Assembly: GCA_007258455.2 (NCBI GenBank)
Contig: VDFB02358134.1
Coordinates: forward strand, 211,966,026 to 212,030,025
From: Sequoia sempervirens
Taxonomy: Eukaryota > Streptophyta > Pinopsida > Cupressales > Cupressaceae
Direction: 5' to 3'
DNA: 64,000 bases
Shown: positions 20,529 through 31,851 of the stretch, piece by piece
Layout of the letters: each line of letters starts with the position of its first letter
How positions within the stretch are numbered: position 1 is the stretch's first letter
Notes under the pieces: generated by a model
The model's input: only the letters and a program-made list of their open reading frames with translations
Told to the model about the DNA's origin: nothing
Databases searched by the model: none
Position numbers and translations under genes: made by a program

Positions 20529-22756
20529 TTTTTCCCCTCTTTGAGATGGTCTTACGAAATAACATCATTTCAAAGAATATTAAAACATAGAACCTAGAAG
20601 AAGATAGTTAGATTGGGAAAGATGCCCCATTCATTCAAAGGAGTGACTAGGAAGGGAAAAAAATGATGAAAATTAGGGATGAAGGATGCCCCCTCAAGAG
20701 GACATGCGGGTTCAAAAGAACACGGGTGTGCTCTCGAAATGGAGGAGATGATGCAAGGGGTATATGAGAAAGATGATGCAAAGTGATGGATATGAAGGAT
20801 GAAAAGGCGATATGAGATTGGGAGGGGAGAGTGATGAATGGATGGGGGGGATTTTGATAGATGAGAGGATGGAGATGAAATGCAATCCAAATGCAATTTT
20901 CCATCATTAGGAGCACTGATTTTTTCTATAGCAGAAGACACGATACACCAAGGTATAAAGGACCAAGGAAGATTAGTGTCTAATGCATGAAATAAACACA
21001 ACAAACAAGAAGGCTATCCCAACACCCCAAAGTCGTGATGACCTTGGTTGGTCCAAGTATTGGGATAACCACAAGCACACAAGGATGCCCCAACATAACA
21101 CAAGACCTTAGGGATCTTGGTGGGTACTACATGGGACAAATGAGAAGAAAACAACAAAAAAAAGATCAAGAAATGCCCCTATGTTGACTAGTCAAATCAC
21201 ACCATGATATGATGGATCAAGGCGACCATGACAAGTGATGATAGGGAGCTCAAATGATAAACAAAAGCCACAAACATCAAAAGATCACAATCAATTTCAA
21301 ACGTCCTCTTCCATAGGATCAAGGGGATGGATGGGATTGATGAGGTTTGTTAGGAAGGGTGCATCCTATTGAGACCGATGATGGATACTAAACTAAAAGA
21401 TCGATATGATGCAGGATATTCAGAACTGATTGGAGCTGATGATACAAGTTGATCATGTTGGTTAAGAACCAGTGAGATAAGTGCATAACTTGATGATGCA
21501 ACACAAGAGACATGACACAAGATATGAGATTAACACATCCTAGTGACCTAAGGGCTCGGGGCTGATAAAAGATTAGCCTTGCCTACGTGAAAGCTCAGAG
21601 CCCTCATAGTTCGATAAAAGGCTAACAAAGGACCATGGATAAAATTGGAAAGAGGACGATGGAGACCTCGATGGATGAAAGGATGAAAAAAGAAGAAAGA
21701 CCAATGATAGATGATGGAGCGGATGGACAAAATCCCAGGGGCAGATCAAATGATCGACCTTGCCTACATGAAAGCAAAGGGGCAATGTAGTTCGACAAAA
21801 GATCAATGATAAACAATGGATAAACGATGATGAGATAACCCTAGATAAGGGGATAATATGATTGGACTAACACGATGGGACATGATAGAGTTGTTCGATT
21901 GGATTGGAGGATGGTGACTACACAAAGCTCAGGGATAGGATAGTTATCCAAATCATCAAAGATGAAGTGGGAGGATGACATGACAAATAGATGAATGATG
22001 AGAAATGATAGGAGATTGAAAAGATGTGTAAAAGAAGTAGAAGTGATGATAATGAGGTAGATGGCATTGGGTTGCATGGGGAGTAGCCTATAGCTAGAGA
22101 CCAAGGACAAGGGATTATGAGATGGGATGAGGGTAGAGGAGATGAGGATTAGGATAGTGTGCAAATGAGGGGGATGTATGAGATGAGGTGCCCAAAGCAT
22201 GTTTATATGTTTTCCCCTATTTTTATCAAGATCACAAGGAGGATAGAAGGATTGGGATAAATGAGATATGCCAAGCAGGATGTGTAAGATAGGTAGGATG
22301 GAGGGGATGAACGAAAATGATGTATAGCAAGAAAATGCCCTCAAGTGCAGATGGGGATTTATGCATGACACCTATTTTTTAGGTTTTCATCATAGTACTT
22401 ATCCTAGGTGCTCGTTTCCCAAATTTTCACCATTAGACGGATTATTTCTCTTTACTATTTTTTTTTTCAATTTTTTTTTTTGGATTTTTTTGACTTTTTG
22501 GATAGCATGCAAAAGGAGATGGATAAAGATAGGGAGGAAAATAAGTGGATTTATAATGTGTGTGATAAGAAGGTGGATGAAGGAATCAAGCATCAAGTTC
22601 CATATGAGGTATTAAGAGCCCATGTGTGAAGCGACTGTTGGATGTTGGTACAACCTTATTAGGATAAATGGATTATGCTAGAGGATGAATTAGAGGGATT
22701 TGATGGGGAAGATACACAAGATAATGGATGGGATGTTGGAAATGGTATGGATAGAA
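20529..22756 (-). other. 3' interior of the element, no polymerase found
   Basis: Strongly purine-biased on the + strand, so minus-strand frames read Pro/Ser/His/Leu-rich. Where reverse transcriptase and integrase would stand I see no catalytic motifs. An imperfect direct repeat (period about 187) joins 21560-21635 and 21747-21822. A T-rich run lies at 22455-22495. Confidence 0.6.
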
Positions 22757-24586
22757 TTATGGGGTGGATATGTGATGGGGAGATGAGTTCAAGACCAAGA
22801 TTGGCACATGTGGTGGTGGATGTGAGAAGATAAGAGGATTAATGGATGAAGAATGTGGGGATAATGGAGGAGATGGGATGGTGACTTTTGGAACATAAGG
22901 ACACAAAACAGACATAGCAAATGAAAGGGGTGTATGATTAGCTTTTATATTAGCAACTTTGGATGTTCTTACATATTTTTCGTTTGATAGCATTACATAT
23001 TTTTTCTTTGGGATCCACATGGTTTTGATTTTTGCTTTGGTGTGCCTCTGTGGCCTACGGATTTGATTTGGATTTAGATTTTTCTTCTCTTCACCATGTA
23101 TTTTAGAGGGGACATGGGGAGCTTTAGATTCATGTGGATGTTTGGATTTATGCATTTTTTCTTTAACATCCAAAGTGCTTTTAGTAGCAATGAGATGGGT
23201 GTGAGGAGATGGATGATGTGGAGCGATGGAGGTAGGATTATGAGGATTACGTGTAGATGGAGAATGTGTAGGTATGTGCATTTGTTGATCCTAATTAGGG
23301 GACATGTGAGAGGGATGTTTATGATGGATGACATGGATAGGCATCAGATGAATGAAAGGATGAGATGGAGGAGGTGATTTTGGGATATACAGACCCAAAG
23401 TAGACAGAGTGGGTAGAGGGACATAAGAACCAAAGATGGATGCAATAGATGAAGGATGGGAGATGGTGGATGGAGGGATGTAAGGACCCAAAATGGATGG
23501 AGCAGATGGAGGAATATGGATAGTTGTTTTGAGGTGATATGATAGAGAAGGAAGGATGGTAGTATATGATCTGGTGGAGCGATGGGAAGAGACAATATTT
23601 ATTTTGGAAAAGGCTCATTGAGGATGTCTAGAGGTTGTACCAACATCTTTAGATTGTGAGTCTTGGGAAATAGGTCCAAGACCTTGCATAAATTTTTTTT
23701 CTTTGACTTGTATGAGCTCTAAAATACCTTGCTCATGAAAGCCTAAACCTTTTCCTTGATAGTTCAATTTCTTGAGCATGCGATCTATGATAGGATTTGT
23801 GTTATTCTAAAAACATGATGCGAGTCCATTATTAGGTGGAGGATGATGGGTGGTATATGCATTGTGTTTTTCTTCTACAAGGAGGCCACCATGGAGGAAT
23901 GTGAGAGTACCCAGGGGATATGTAAACGGTGTGGGGGTAGCAGTTTTAGGCAATGATGGGGGATTATGAGAGGGAGATGATGGGATAGCATCATTTGGAT
24001 GGGTGCTATCAGGAGAGGGATCAGGGGATATGATAGGATCTAGATTTGTAGTAGCGAGCTCATGCGATGGAGATGTAGATGGAGCTGTGGAAGATTGGAT
24101 GACAAGGGGATCATGGGATGGAATGGATGGGGGACTATGATCTTGAGGTGGACTAGATGGGATGGTAGGATCTTGATCTGGAGAAGGGGATATGTTGGCA
24201 TGCTTTGGATCAGGCTCTTGGCATGACTCATCATGTGCGGGAGGCATGATAATGGAGTCTTGGAGAGCCTCTTCAAGTGGGGAAGATGGAGGGATGGAGG
24301 ATTCAAAACATACATGTGAATGGATTTTAGTGTCACTAGGAGTGGGAGAAGTGGATTAGATTTGGGAGTCGTCGATGGGTTCGACGGCTCTTAGAGTAGG
24401 AGGTGGGTTTTCAATGGATTCGGTAGATATGATGGTAGGAGATGGGGGCGCAATGGATTCAGAGGATGTGATGGTTTTGATGGTTTGAGTGGTGCTAGGG
24501 GTGGTATCATCAATGATAGGTGTTGGGTGGAGAAGGGTCTCATCACTAATGACCGTGGATGATGGGTTGGGATGGCATGATTCCAC
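22757..24586 (-). pseudogene. Ser/Pro-rich retroelement protein with a G-patch
   Basis: A single minus-strand frame runs from 24586 to about 22757, some 610 codons, with about five in-frame stops. The N-terminal 250 residues are Ser/Pro/Thr-rich. A G-patch follows at about 23790-23690: LNYQGKGLGFHEQGI then a second Gly-Leu-Gly block, LGPIS. The C-terminal part is Pro/His-rich with a basic stretch (KAKIKTMWIPKKKY). G-patch is an RNA-binding module found after the protease in several plant and animal retroelements. Here the retropepsin motif is not visible. Probable role: nucleic-acid binding in the particle. Confidence 0.6.
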
Positions 24587-24599
24587 AACTTCAAGGTGT

Positions 24600-25497
24600 G
24601 GAGTGGGGGATGTCTTCTTTGTTATAAGTCTTTGGATAATTTCTTGAGTGAGGAACTTGCATACTCTAGGTTTGGGTGGTGAGGTAGGAGTGGATGAAGG
24701 ATTAGTGATTGGTAGGGGATTAGGGCTATGGATTGGGGGACTAGGATTAGATGGGGAAATGGGATTGGGTGTAGGACTGGGAATAGATGGACGATTAGGA
24801 TTGGAGGGAGGGTTAAGGTAAGGATATTAGAATGGTGAATTAGGATGGGAAGATGGTAAGGATATTGGAATGGTGAATTAGGATGGGAAGATGGATTGTA
24901 GTGAGGGTATTGGGATGGTGGATTAGGATTGGAATATTGAGGTGGTAGATTGAGATAGGGAAATGTGGATGTCAGATTATGATAAGAGGATGTGGATGTC
25001 AGATTAGGATAGGTTGGTGTGGATGTTGGATTAGAATAGGAAGGTGTGAATGTAGGATTAGGGTGAGAAAATTGGTATGGAAGATTAGGTTAGTGGGAAT
25101 ACACTGAAGAAGGATTGAGATAGGAGGATGTGAATGGGGAATTAAGATAGGGGTATTGTGATGGCAGAACAAGATAAGAGGTTTTGGGTATTAGATAAGA
25201 GGATGATGTAAATGAAGGATATGATAGATGTGATGGATATCCCTTGTTGAAGGTAGCATTAAAAACATGATTAGGCATGGATGAAGAGATAATAGGATAA
25301 CTCGAAGGGGTGATTGGATTTTGGAGAGAGGGTGGAGAAAAATTGCTAGCAATGGTAGTGTCAAGGGGATCTATGTCACATTCTTCTTGATCAACAAGAA
25401 TTTCGTTATCATTGTCAACGTAATTAGGGTTTACCTTGACAACTATTGATGGAGGGTAAGGATTCATGATGATGAAAAGATAAAAAGGATGGATCAA
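24600..25497 (-). pseudogene. Tyr/Pro/Asn/Ser-rich ORF, first ORF after the leader
   Basis: The minus-strand frame from 25497 is intact for 135 codons. It opens with an acidic stretch (VDQEECDIDPLD), then turns into repeated short units such as YPNLTSTSSYHNLTSTFPYL and SNPNPPSQYPHYNP, and continues with stops and a frameshift to about 24600. The underlying DNA is itself a repeat of about 30-45 bases (ggatgtggatgtcagatta units at 24960-25080). It is comparable to 12093-13191. No enzymatic motif; likely a structural gag-related protein. Confidence 0.5.
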
Positions 25498-26527
25498 CGA
25501 TTTGGGATGGGAATGAACTAAAGCTCAAATCGGGATTTAGGTTAAGCTCAGATCGAGATTGGATTAAAGCTCAAATTAGGATGATTGGATGATGCGATGG
25601 GATTGATTCTGATGATTGGATTTGATTACCAAAGGATGATTATGACACCAAATCTGCTTCGAGATGGAAGTAGATTGATTGGGTCGAAGGTGATTGGATA
25701 GGGATGCAATTGGATTGTATTGGATTGATCGATGATTGGTAAGATCAACTACTAGATCAGATAGGACGACGAAAGGGGACTGTAAACCCCATTTAGAGAT
25801 TACCCTAGGTGACGTAGGATACTGATTAATAGGAATAAAGGATAAAAGGATGATTACAGCACTTAATCCACTTTGAGATTGAAAATGGATTGATTGGGCT
25901 GATGACAATGATTAACTTAGGACAGATGACAATCCTAAGAAGATGTTGATGATGATGATCTGATCAAACACTTAGGTCAATTTGGATAATAACCTGAAAC
26001 GAAGTTCAGAGGATTTGGATGGGGAAAAAAATGATTTTATTAGAGAAAAGGATGATATAAATGGACAAACGACTGTGTGGAACAAGGATATAGAGGTTCA
26101 TAATAGATGAAAGATTACTCGGAAAAAGAAGATGAAAGCTCAGAATGAATGAGAGAATACTCGGAATGAGTAGATGATTGATTGAAACAAGTGAACAAGA
26201 GTTGAAAGTGATAGAAGAAGGTTCAAAATAGATGGATGTTTACTTGGAAAAGGTAAACGAACGATCAGAACAACTGAACGAGAGTTTGGAATGATGAAAC
26301 AGGGTGTGAAATAGATGAACATTCACTCAGAATAGGTAAATGAATGATCGAAATGGAAAAAATGAGAGTTCAAGACGATAGATGACGGTTTGAAATGGGT
26401 GAACATTTACTCAGAATGGGGAAACGAGTGATCAGAATGCAGAAATGAGTGATCGAAATGGAAAAATGAGTGCACGAAATAATGAAACGGGGGTCTAGAA
26501 TGATGAAACGGATGATAAAGCTGATCG
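25498..26527 (-). other. proximal leader, degenerate 'gaaatggaaaaatgagtgatc' repeats
   Basis: No ORF is supported. From about 26090 to 26510 units around gagtgatcgaaatggaaaaa, gtttggaatgatgaaacag and gaacattcactcagaat recur every 30-60 bases. 25500-26000 contains repeated gattgattgggt phrases. Confidence 0.5.
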
Positions 26528-26835
26528 GTCAAGGGTCAGGTCCGCCCCTGTGAAGGACAGGTCTGCCCAAGGAACAAAAGATGGTCATTTTTTTCCAAAA
26601 CAGGCCTAAAAGGGGTGGGTCAAAGGTTAGGTCCACCCCTAGATGGGTTAGGTTCACCCCTAGAGGGCAAGTCCACCTATGGAGCAAAATTTGGTCAAAA
26701 ATGGCTAAAACAGGCTCCAAAGGACTGGCTTATAGGTCATGTCTGGCCCTGGATGGGTCAGGTTTGCCCCTAGAGGGCAGGTCCACCTGTCAAGAGGGCA
26801 AGTTCGCCTGTCTGTAGGGTAGGTCTGCCCTTGGA
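26528..26835. repeat. leader minisatellite, 'aggtccgcccctg' units
   Basis: Units of the form gggtcaggtccgcccctgtg, aggtctgcccaagga and gggcaagtccacctatgg repeat every 20-25 bases. The same unit reappears at 28265-28435, on the other side of the 21-bp minisatellite. Confidence 0.75.
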
Positions 26836-26989
26836 CAGGTTTAAACTTGAATTTTGACAAAAAGACTAAGGCAAAGGACTCAAAACACAATAATCATCAA
26901 TGAAAAGGATATGGTTGAGTGAAATGAATCAAACAATTACTGGTTTCACACAAAAGAAGATAATTTAGATAGTACAAGACTAAGTCTAG

Positions 26990-27400
26990 TAGAAAGGGTA
27001 TGGTCGACAAAGTCCTCTAATCTAGGATGAACATGGTTAGTAGGGAGTCTTCGATATACACCCAGTACGTGAGGCCCAAACTGTGAACACCAAACTGTTA
27101 CAAGCGTGAGTCGGGAACCTTAAAGGCTCATACCAACTCTTCACGTCATCTCGATGCTTCGCCAATTACAATGTGGTTGGATTGAGGTACAACTTTTTCT
27201 CTCCCCCTTTTATATACCCTGTCGATACGTGTGGTTGGAATCGTCCCTCGGGGTGATGAAATCCCCAAGCAGGTCCCACTAAAAGGAGAAAAAGACATGA
27301 CTCAAAGGACTTGGTAAGCTACGATTTCTCGTCACCTAGGATCACCAAATGGCACAAGGGGATTGGAAACGTCAAATAGCTTACCAAAAAACACATCAAA
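26990..27400 (-). other. conserved leader block shared among gypsy-type copies
   Basis: Contains the phrases cttttatataccctg, ctcggggtgatgaaat and ctaggatcaccaaatgg, which occur in the same order at 15480-15735, 46920-47165 and in weaker form at 1140-1260. It is conserved while its flanks are not, so it may hold a packaging or regulatory signal. Confidence 0.65.
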
Positions 27401-27499
27401 CCAGGTTAATTGACACCCCTAGTTAGACTATGTGCCTAAGTTAGGGGTTAAAACCCTTAAAACAGCCAAAAAAATTGCTAAAAAGTGAAATTTTACATT

Positions 27500-28250
27500 C
27501 TGGAAAAAATTATCTAGGGAAAATCCAGCTATGTAGAGGTCAGGTCCACCTATCTGGAGGGAAAATCTGGTTGTCTACAGGTTAGGTCTAACTATCTACA
27601 GGGAAAATCTGACTGTCTACAAGGAAAATCCGGCTATTTGCAGGGCACATCCGACTATTTGGAGGGAAAATCTGGCTATCTGCAGGTCAAGTTTGACTGT
27701 TTGTAGGGAAAATTCGGCTTTTTGTAGGGAAAATTCGGCTATTTGCAGGTCAATTCCGGCTATGTGCAAGGAAAATCTGATTATTTGTAGGGAAAATCCG
27801 ACTGTTTGCAAGGAAAATTTGGCTATTTGCAGGTCAAGTTCAGCTATGTGCAGGGAAAATCTAGCTATTTGCAGGGAAAATACGACTGTTTATAGGTCAA
27901 GTCCAGCTATGTGCAGGGAAAATCTGGTTGTTTGGAGGGAAAATCTGACTGTTTGCAGGGAAAATCTAGCTTGCAGGTTAGGTCCAACTGTTTGCAGGGA
28001 AATTTTGGCTGTTTGCAGGGCAAATCCGACTGTTTGCAAGTTAGGTCCGGCTATTTGGAGGGAAAAAATAGTTGTTTGCAGGGAAAATCCGGCTATCTGC
28101 ATGCAATTCTGGCTGTTTGCAAGGAAAATACGGATGTCTATAGGTCAAGTCCAGTTGTTTCCAGGGCAAATCCGGCTATCTATACGTCAGGTCCAGCTGT
28201 TTGTAGGTTAGGTCCAACTGTTTGCAGGTCAAGTCTGCCTCGCTGTGAAG
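27500..28250. repeat. 21-bp minisatellite, about 33 units
   Basis: Consensus unit close to ggaaaatccggctatttgcag, alternating with a gtcaagtccagctatgtgcag type. Unit length stays at 21 with few exceptions, so both strands read open as seven-residue repeats (for example CRENPTV on +, LQTVGFS on -). The lack of any other coding signal and the position between primer-binding site and first ORF argue for a non-coding leader array. Confidence 0.9.
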
Positions 28251-28264
28251 AACTTGCCAAAACC

Positions 28265-28435
28265 ACCTTCTGGAGTCTGTCAAGGGCAGGTCCGCCCCTG
28301 GGCAAGGTCAGATCAACCTGTGGAGGGCAGGTTCGCCTGCCTGTCAAGTTAGGTTCACCCTTGTACGTCGGGTCCACCCCAGGAAGGTCAAGTCAGCCCC
28401 TCTGTAGGTCGGGTCAACCCCTCTGTAACCTGTAC
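28265..28435. repeat. leader minisatellite, 'gggcaggtccgcccctg' units
   Basis: About seven units of 20-25 bases (gggcaggtccgcccctggg, gtcaggttcacccttgt, gtcgggtccaccccagg and others), the same family as 26528-26835. Confidence 0.75.
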
Positions 28436-28483
28436 CTACAGAAAGTCAAAAAATAGCAAACATGAAAGCAAGATACTCATTTG

Positions 28484-28508
28484 TAGGCCCCACTGGGCAT
28501 GCCAAAAA
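28484..28508 (-). promoter_or_regulatory. putative primer-binding site, gypsy type
   Basis: Read on the minus strand the LTR end is followed by TTTTTGGCATGCCCAGTGGG. The TGG start next to the LTR is as expected for a tRNA 3' end complement. I cannot assign the tRNA with confidence. Confidence 0.5.
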
Positions 28509-29818
28509 TGTGATAGGGTGAATTTACTCGCTATAATATGAGCAGCAAACAAGAGAATGAAAATAACACTAAAAACACTCCACACTTCAAAATTAGCCTA
28601 GTTGGATTCAATACAAAATAAAAACAACAAAATGGAACCTTTTACCTTGTCTCGGATTGATCCTTTTGTTGGCCCTTCGATATTTGGTGTTGTATGCACC
28701 TTGGATGATATGTAAGCTATAAGATGGATGAAAGTGGATGCAAGTGTGAAAAATGGCTAAATATGGCTCAAGGAAATTTTTTGCAAGAGTTTGGCTACTA
28801 TCAATGATCTTTCTTCAAAATGAGAGAAAAGAGGGGGTATTTATAAAGAATTTGGAATTCACTAGGGAAATGGACAGTCAAGATTGAACCACCAAGATCA
28901 AGATGTAGGGCTAAGGTGAGTTGAGAACTCACAAGCCCTCACATCTTTACATGTGGCATGTGAAGTGACTTGTAAGAGGTGATGTGTACATGAGGTGCAA
29001 GGATAGTACATGACATGGAGGGAGTACATAGTACCTTGGGATTGGGACAAGATCTCATCATAAATGAGGTACTTGTCCCCATGTGGGTGAGAGGACATGT
29101 GGGGAATTAAAAATTCCTCAAATATTCTCATGGGGATGAGAGAAGGAATTTAAAATTTATTTAAATGCATCGGGGGATTAAATGTGAATTAAAAATTTAC
29201 ATGGGGAATGGGGTGTCTTCTTCAAAAAGAGAAATCTTTTAATGAAGTTGACTCATTTAAGTGATTAAGGTTGTGCAAGTACTTGATTAGAAAAATTAAT
29301 GACATATTAGAAGAGGGTTAGATTTCATATGTGACTTGATGTGACAAGTCAAAGATCACATGGGGAAGAGAGAAAAGAATTTAGTATTCCTTGGAAGGAT
29401 AAAAGGAATTAAAAATTCCTTGAGAGGTTGATTAGGCTAGTTAGTGAAGGATTAGAGGAGGGTTAGGTGGTAAGAGAGATTAGAGGCCAACTTGAAAAAT
29501 TCAGAGGATGTGACACATCCTAATCAAGGATTAGGCATGTGCAAATCCTAATGATGAGATTATAAGATGGATTAGGATTAGATAAAAATGATGGAGGATG
29601 TGACATGAAGGGAATTAAATAAATAAAATATTTATTTAATTCATTTGATGAAAGGGGAAAGGTATTTAATTATTTAACTAGATACCTTAGGGATTAGAAG
29701 AACTTTAGAGATATTAATTAAATAATAGTGATATTACTTAATTAATGCAAATAAGGGAATGTTTAGACGAAAGGGGATAAATTTGGATAAATTAAGTGTC
29801 CAAATTTAGGTGTCTACA
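28509..29818 (-). repeat. 5' LTR of the 10.6-kb gypsy-type element
   Basis: 1310 bp, same ends as its partner, TATA-like tatttataa at 28839-28847 (minus strand ttataaata). Differs from the other LTR by scattered substitutions and a few small indels. Confidence 0.9.
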
Positions 29819-30133
29819 CCTACATACTGTGGTGAATGTTGAATTAGAAGAGTGAGTACCAAAGCATAAATCATTATCTGAGGAAAAAATCTGTGCAAGG
29901 AGTACTATGTTATCCATATTTTTCTACTTGTTCAGCTGAACACCACTAACTATAGGGAAAAAAAATGTATTGGAGGCCCACAACTAACTATATGTTACTA
30001 GATTTTTCTCCTTGTTCTACTAGACACAAAAAAGACTTTTGTGTTTGTCGCAGGACTCGTATCTTTGAGATATTTTCTATTGTACAGTCCTTTTAGAACT
30101 GTCATAGGTCCACTTCTATTGTTAGACATTTAT
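29819..30133. repeat. backbone segment of tandem duplication, copy A
   Basis: Matches 48713-49019 across its length (agtactatgttatcc, cacaactaactatatgtta and others). It lies between the gypsy insertion on the left and the copia insertion on the right. Confidence 0.85.
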
Positions 30134-30388
30134 TGTTGAGTATTAAAGGAGAAAATAAAAACAAGAATTAGAAGTCACACAACATAACATAACAGCATAA
30201 CACGAGTTTTAACGTGGTTCACCATAAATGGCTATGTCCACCAGGAAAGTAGTGAATAATCTTATATTAACCAATACAACACAATACATGAAATATACGC
30301 ATATACTTATACACTCATATTTAGCTATGAACTGATGAGTTGGGAGGTGATGAAGAGTTGAAAGACCGTTGGGCTTCACATCCCAACA
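30134..30388 (-). repeat. 3' LTR of the gene-capturing copia element
   Basis: 255 bp, alignable along its whole length with 41349-41611. Its inner edge is the purine tract. Confidence 0.9.
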
Positions 30389-30539
30389 ATCTCCCCCGTG
30401 AAGTCCAACTGGCACAACCATGCACTGTGTCATCCCTGCATTTCCAATCTTATCTTGACATCGCAACTAGGCTTTGTGAAGATTTTAGCTTCACCAAATT
30501 ATGTTCAAGAACGCTTCGAATGAGTCTCCTCTAAATCAC

Positions 30540-30920
30540 ATCGAATTTAATAACCTCCATTTCTCCATGTTCTTCATTTAAATTATCTTCAAATGCAACA
30601 ACATTTGTCATGGTTTTCCTCTCTGCCATTTTTCTTATGGCCTCATAGACCTCTTGCATCTTTTCAGCATAATCCTGAATGTTCTGTGCAAGTATCATGA
30701 ACAGAGACTCATCTTGTAGACACTCAACATACCCCTTTGTGTGAGGATCAATGCATTGTAAAATTTTGAAGAGTTCATTATCAATTCGTTCAAGAAACTC
30801 AAGAATATTCCCCCAAACTCAGATAGTTTCCACATGATCTGACCCCTTCTTGGTTTCATTTTCATCAGGCTCTACAAAATCATCGATGACAAAGTCTCCA
30901 TATCTAGTGAATTCTAAAAC
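30540..30920 (-). pseudogene. captured fragment of eIF3 subunit c
   Basis: The minus-strand frame from 30920 contains VEPDENETKKGSDH, VWGNILEFLERID, LQCIDPHTKGYVECLQDE, ILAQNIQDYAEKM and QEVYEAIRKMAE. These match, in order, the central part of plant translation initiation factor 3 subunit c, a scaffold of the 43S pre-initiation complex. About 20 residues normally between the 'QDY-E-M' and 'QEVYDAMRK' blocks are missing, as after exon loss or an internal deletion. One in-frame stop lies just before VWGN. The strand is the same as the element's. Too short and broken to act as eIF3c. Confidence 0.85.
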
Positions 30921-31229
30921 AAGGAATTTCCAATACTAGTATCCCTCTCTACTCCACCTCTCCATGGCCTTCCATCTTCCATGCATGCCCATTCATCAAG
31001 AACCACTTTCTCCACCAGTGTATCCCTGCTCAAGGAGTACTCTACATCTGCGTTGAGGTAGGAAGGCTTTGCCTCCACACCATCCCAATGAAACATAGAT
31101 ATGTGATCAGAGCACTCCCCTGCTTCAAATGTCAAGGGAAATGATGCCAGAGGTCCCAGGCAGTGGATGAGAAACAAAGAGTTTCTTACAAGTGTTACAT
31201 TTTCAATGTCGTAATGCTCAAAGAAATGG
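30914..31229 (-). pseudogene. unrecognised coding-like segment between RRM and eIF3c pieces
   Basis: The minus-strand frame is open for about 105 codons, continuous with the RRM frame upstream, and contains FHWDGVEAKPSYLNADVEYS and VVLDEWACMEDGRPWRGG. Ordinary amino-acid composition suggests captured coding sequence rather than UTR. I cannot name the source gene. Confidence 0.4.
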
Positions 31230-31381
31230 CGATCCTCCACCATTTTTCCATTAAGATCATGGAAATTGTTTTGCAAAACCTTGTCAACTGCATCTTTTGA
31301 ATCAAAAGTAATGCACCCAAATCCTCAAGGCCTCTAAGGACCATGATCATACATCACAACAACATTGGTAATTTCTTGATT
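31230..31381 (-). pseudogene. captured RNA-recognition-motif fragment (hnRNP type)
   Basis: The minus-strand translation reads VVVMYDH, then RP*GFGCITFDSKDAVDKVL, then FHDLNGKMVE. This is the second half of an RRM of the plant hnRNP A/B-like (RBP1/Musashi-like) group, where the RNP1 octamer is normally RGFGFITF. Here its Arg is a stop and the second Phe is Cys, and another stop lies three codons earlier. RNA binding by this piece is not expected. Sense orientation relative to the element. Confidence 0.8.
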
Positions 31382-31389
31382 ATGGGAAA

Positions 31390-31850
31390 GTACAAATCAG
31401 CTTGAGAGCATACCCCTGTTAGGGGATTGAGCAATGATATTTGCAATTTTCTAATTATTTTTCTTTGCCAAAACTATATATTTACAACTATCGTTTATAT
31501 CCTCATGATATGAATGGCTTACATAAGCCTTACCACTAATTTTCTTATTATGTTTTCCTTGAACAAGACCATCAAGGAATCACTCCCCTTCAAGCCTAGA
31601 TCCTCTTGTCCTGCCTTGAAACCCTTAAAGCTTCCCTGAGAGGTCTACCAACAAACAAAGGAAAAACCAAAACTTGGAGCAGTGACAATATCATCAACTG
31701 TGTTATTGCAATGAGAACCATTTGGGAGCTAAATTCCCCTCTAGTCCTTTTTAGGATGGCATCTCATATGGCCAAACTCAACACATGCTACAATGTTCTT
31801 AACAGTCAAATCCATATGTCTGAAAAAACACTAATCATTTCTTGCCAAAT
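31390..31850 (-). other. element interior of unknown origin
   Basis: No frame longer than a few dozen codons is convincing. A minus-strand stretch near 31765 has Cys, Gly-His and Cys in a spacing loosely like a gag zinc knuckle, which is too weak to call. Confidence 0.3.
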
Positions 31851-31851
31851 A

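Larger units (their letters stand above)
19200..29818 (-). mobile_element. complete non-autonomous gypsy-type LTR element, 10.6 kb
   Basis: LTRs 19200-20528 and 28509-29818 begin TGTGATAGGG and end AGGTGTCTACA. The target-site duplication is CCTAC, perfect (19195-19199, 29819-29823). Minus-strand orientation is set by the polypurine tract AAAGAGGGGAAAAA next to the left LTR (20529-20542) and a primer-binding-site-like ttggcatgcccagtgggg next to the right LTR. Inside, read on the minus strand: a 3-kb leader with several repeat arrays, a Tyr/Pro/Ser-rich ORF, and a Ser/Pro-rich ORF with a G-patch. Reverse transcriptase, RNase H and integrase are absent. The empty site is kept in copy B near 48713-48720. 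Confidence 0.93.

Noticed and set aside
22455..22495. Poly-A tail (as poly-T) of a minus-strand retrocopy
   Set aside because: The T-rich run is interrupted and lies inside a complete LTR element, with no target-site duplication around it.
27500..28250. CRISPR-like array
   Set aside because: The 21-base units are contiguous with no unique spacers, the units themselves vary, and the context is a plant LTR element leader.
27693..28456. Two long + strand frames encoding Cys-rich seven-residue repeats
   Set aside because: They are translations of the 21-bp minisatellite, open because 21 is divisible by three. The minus strand is equally open. No other coding evidence.
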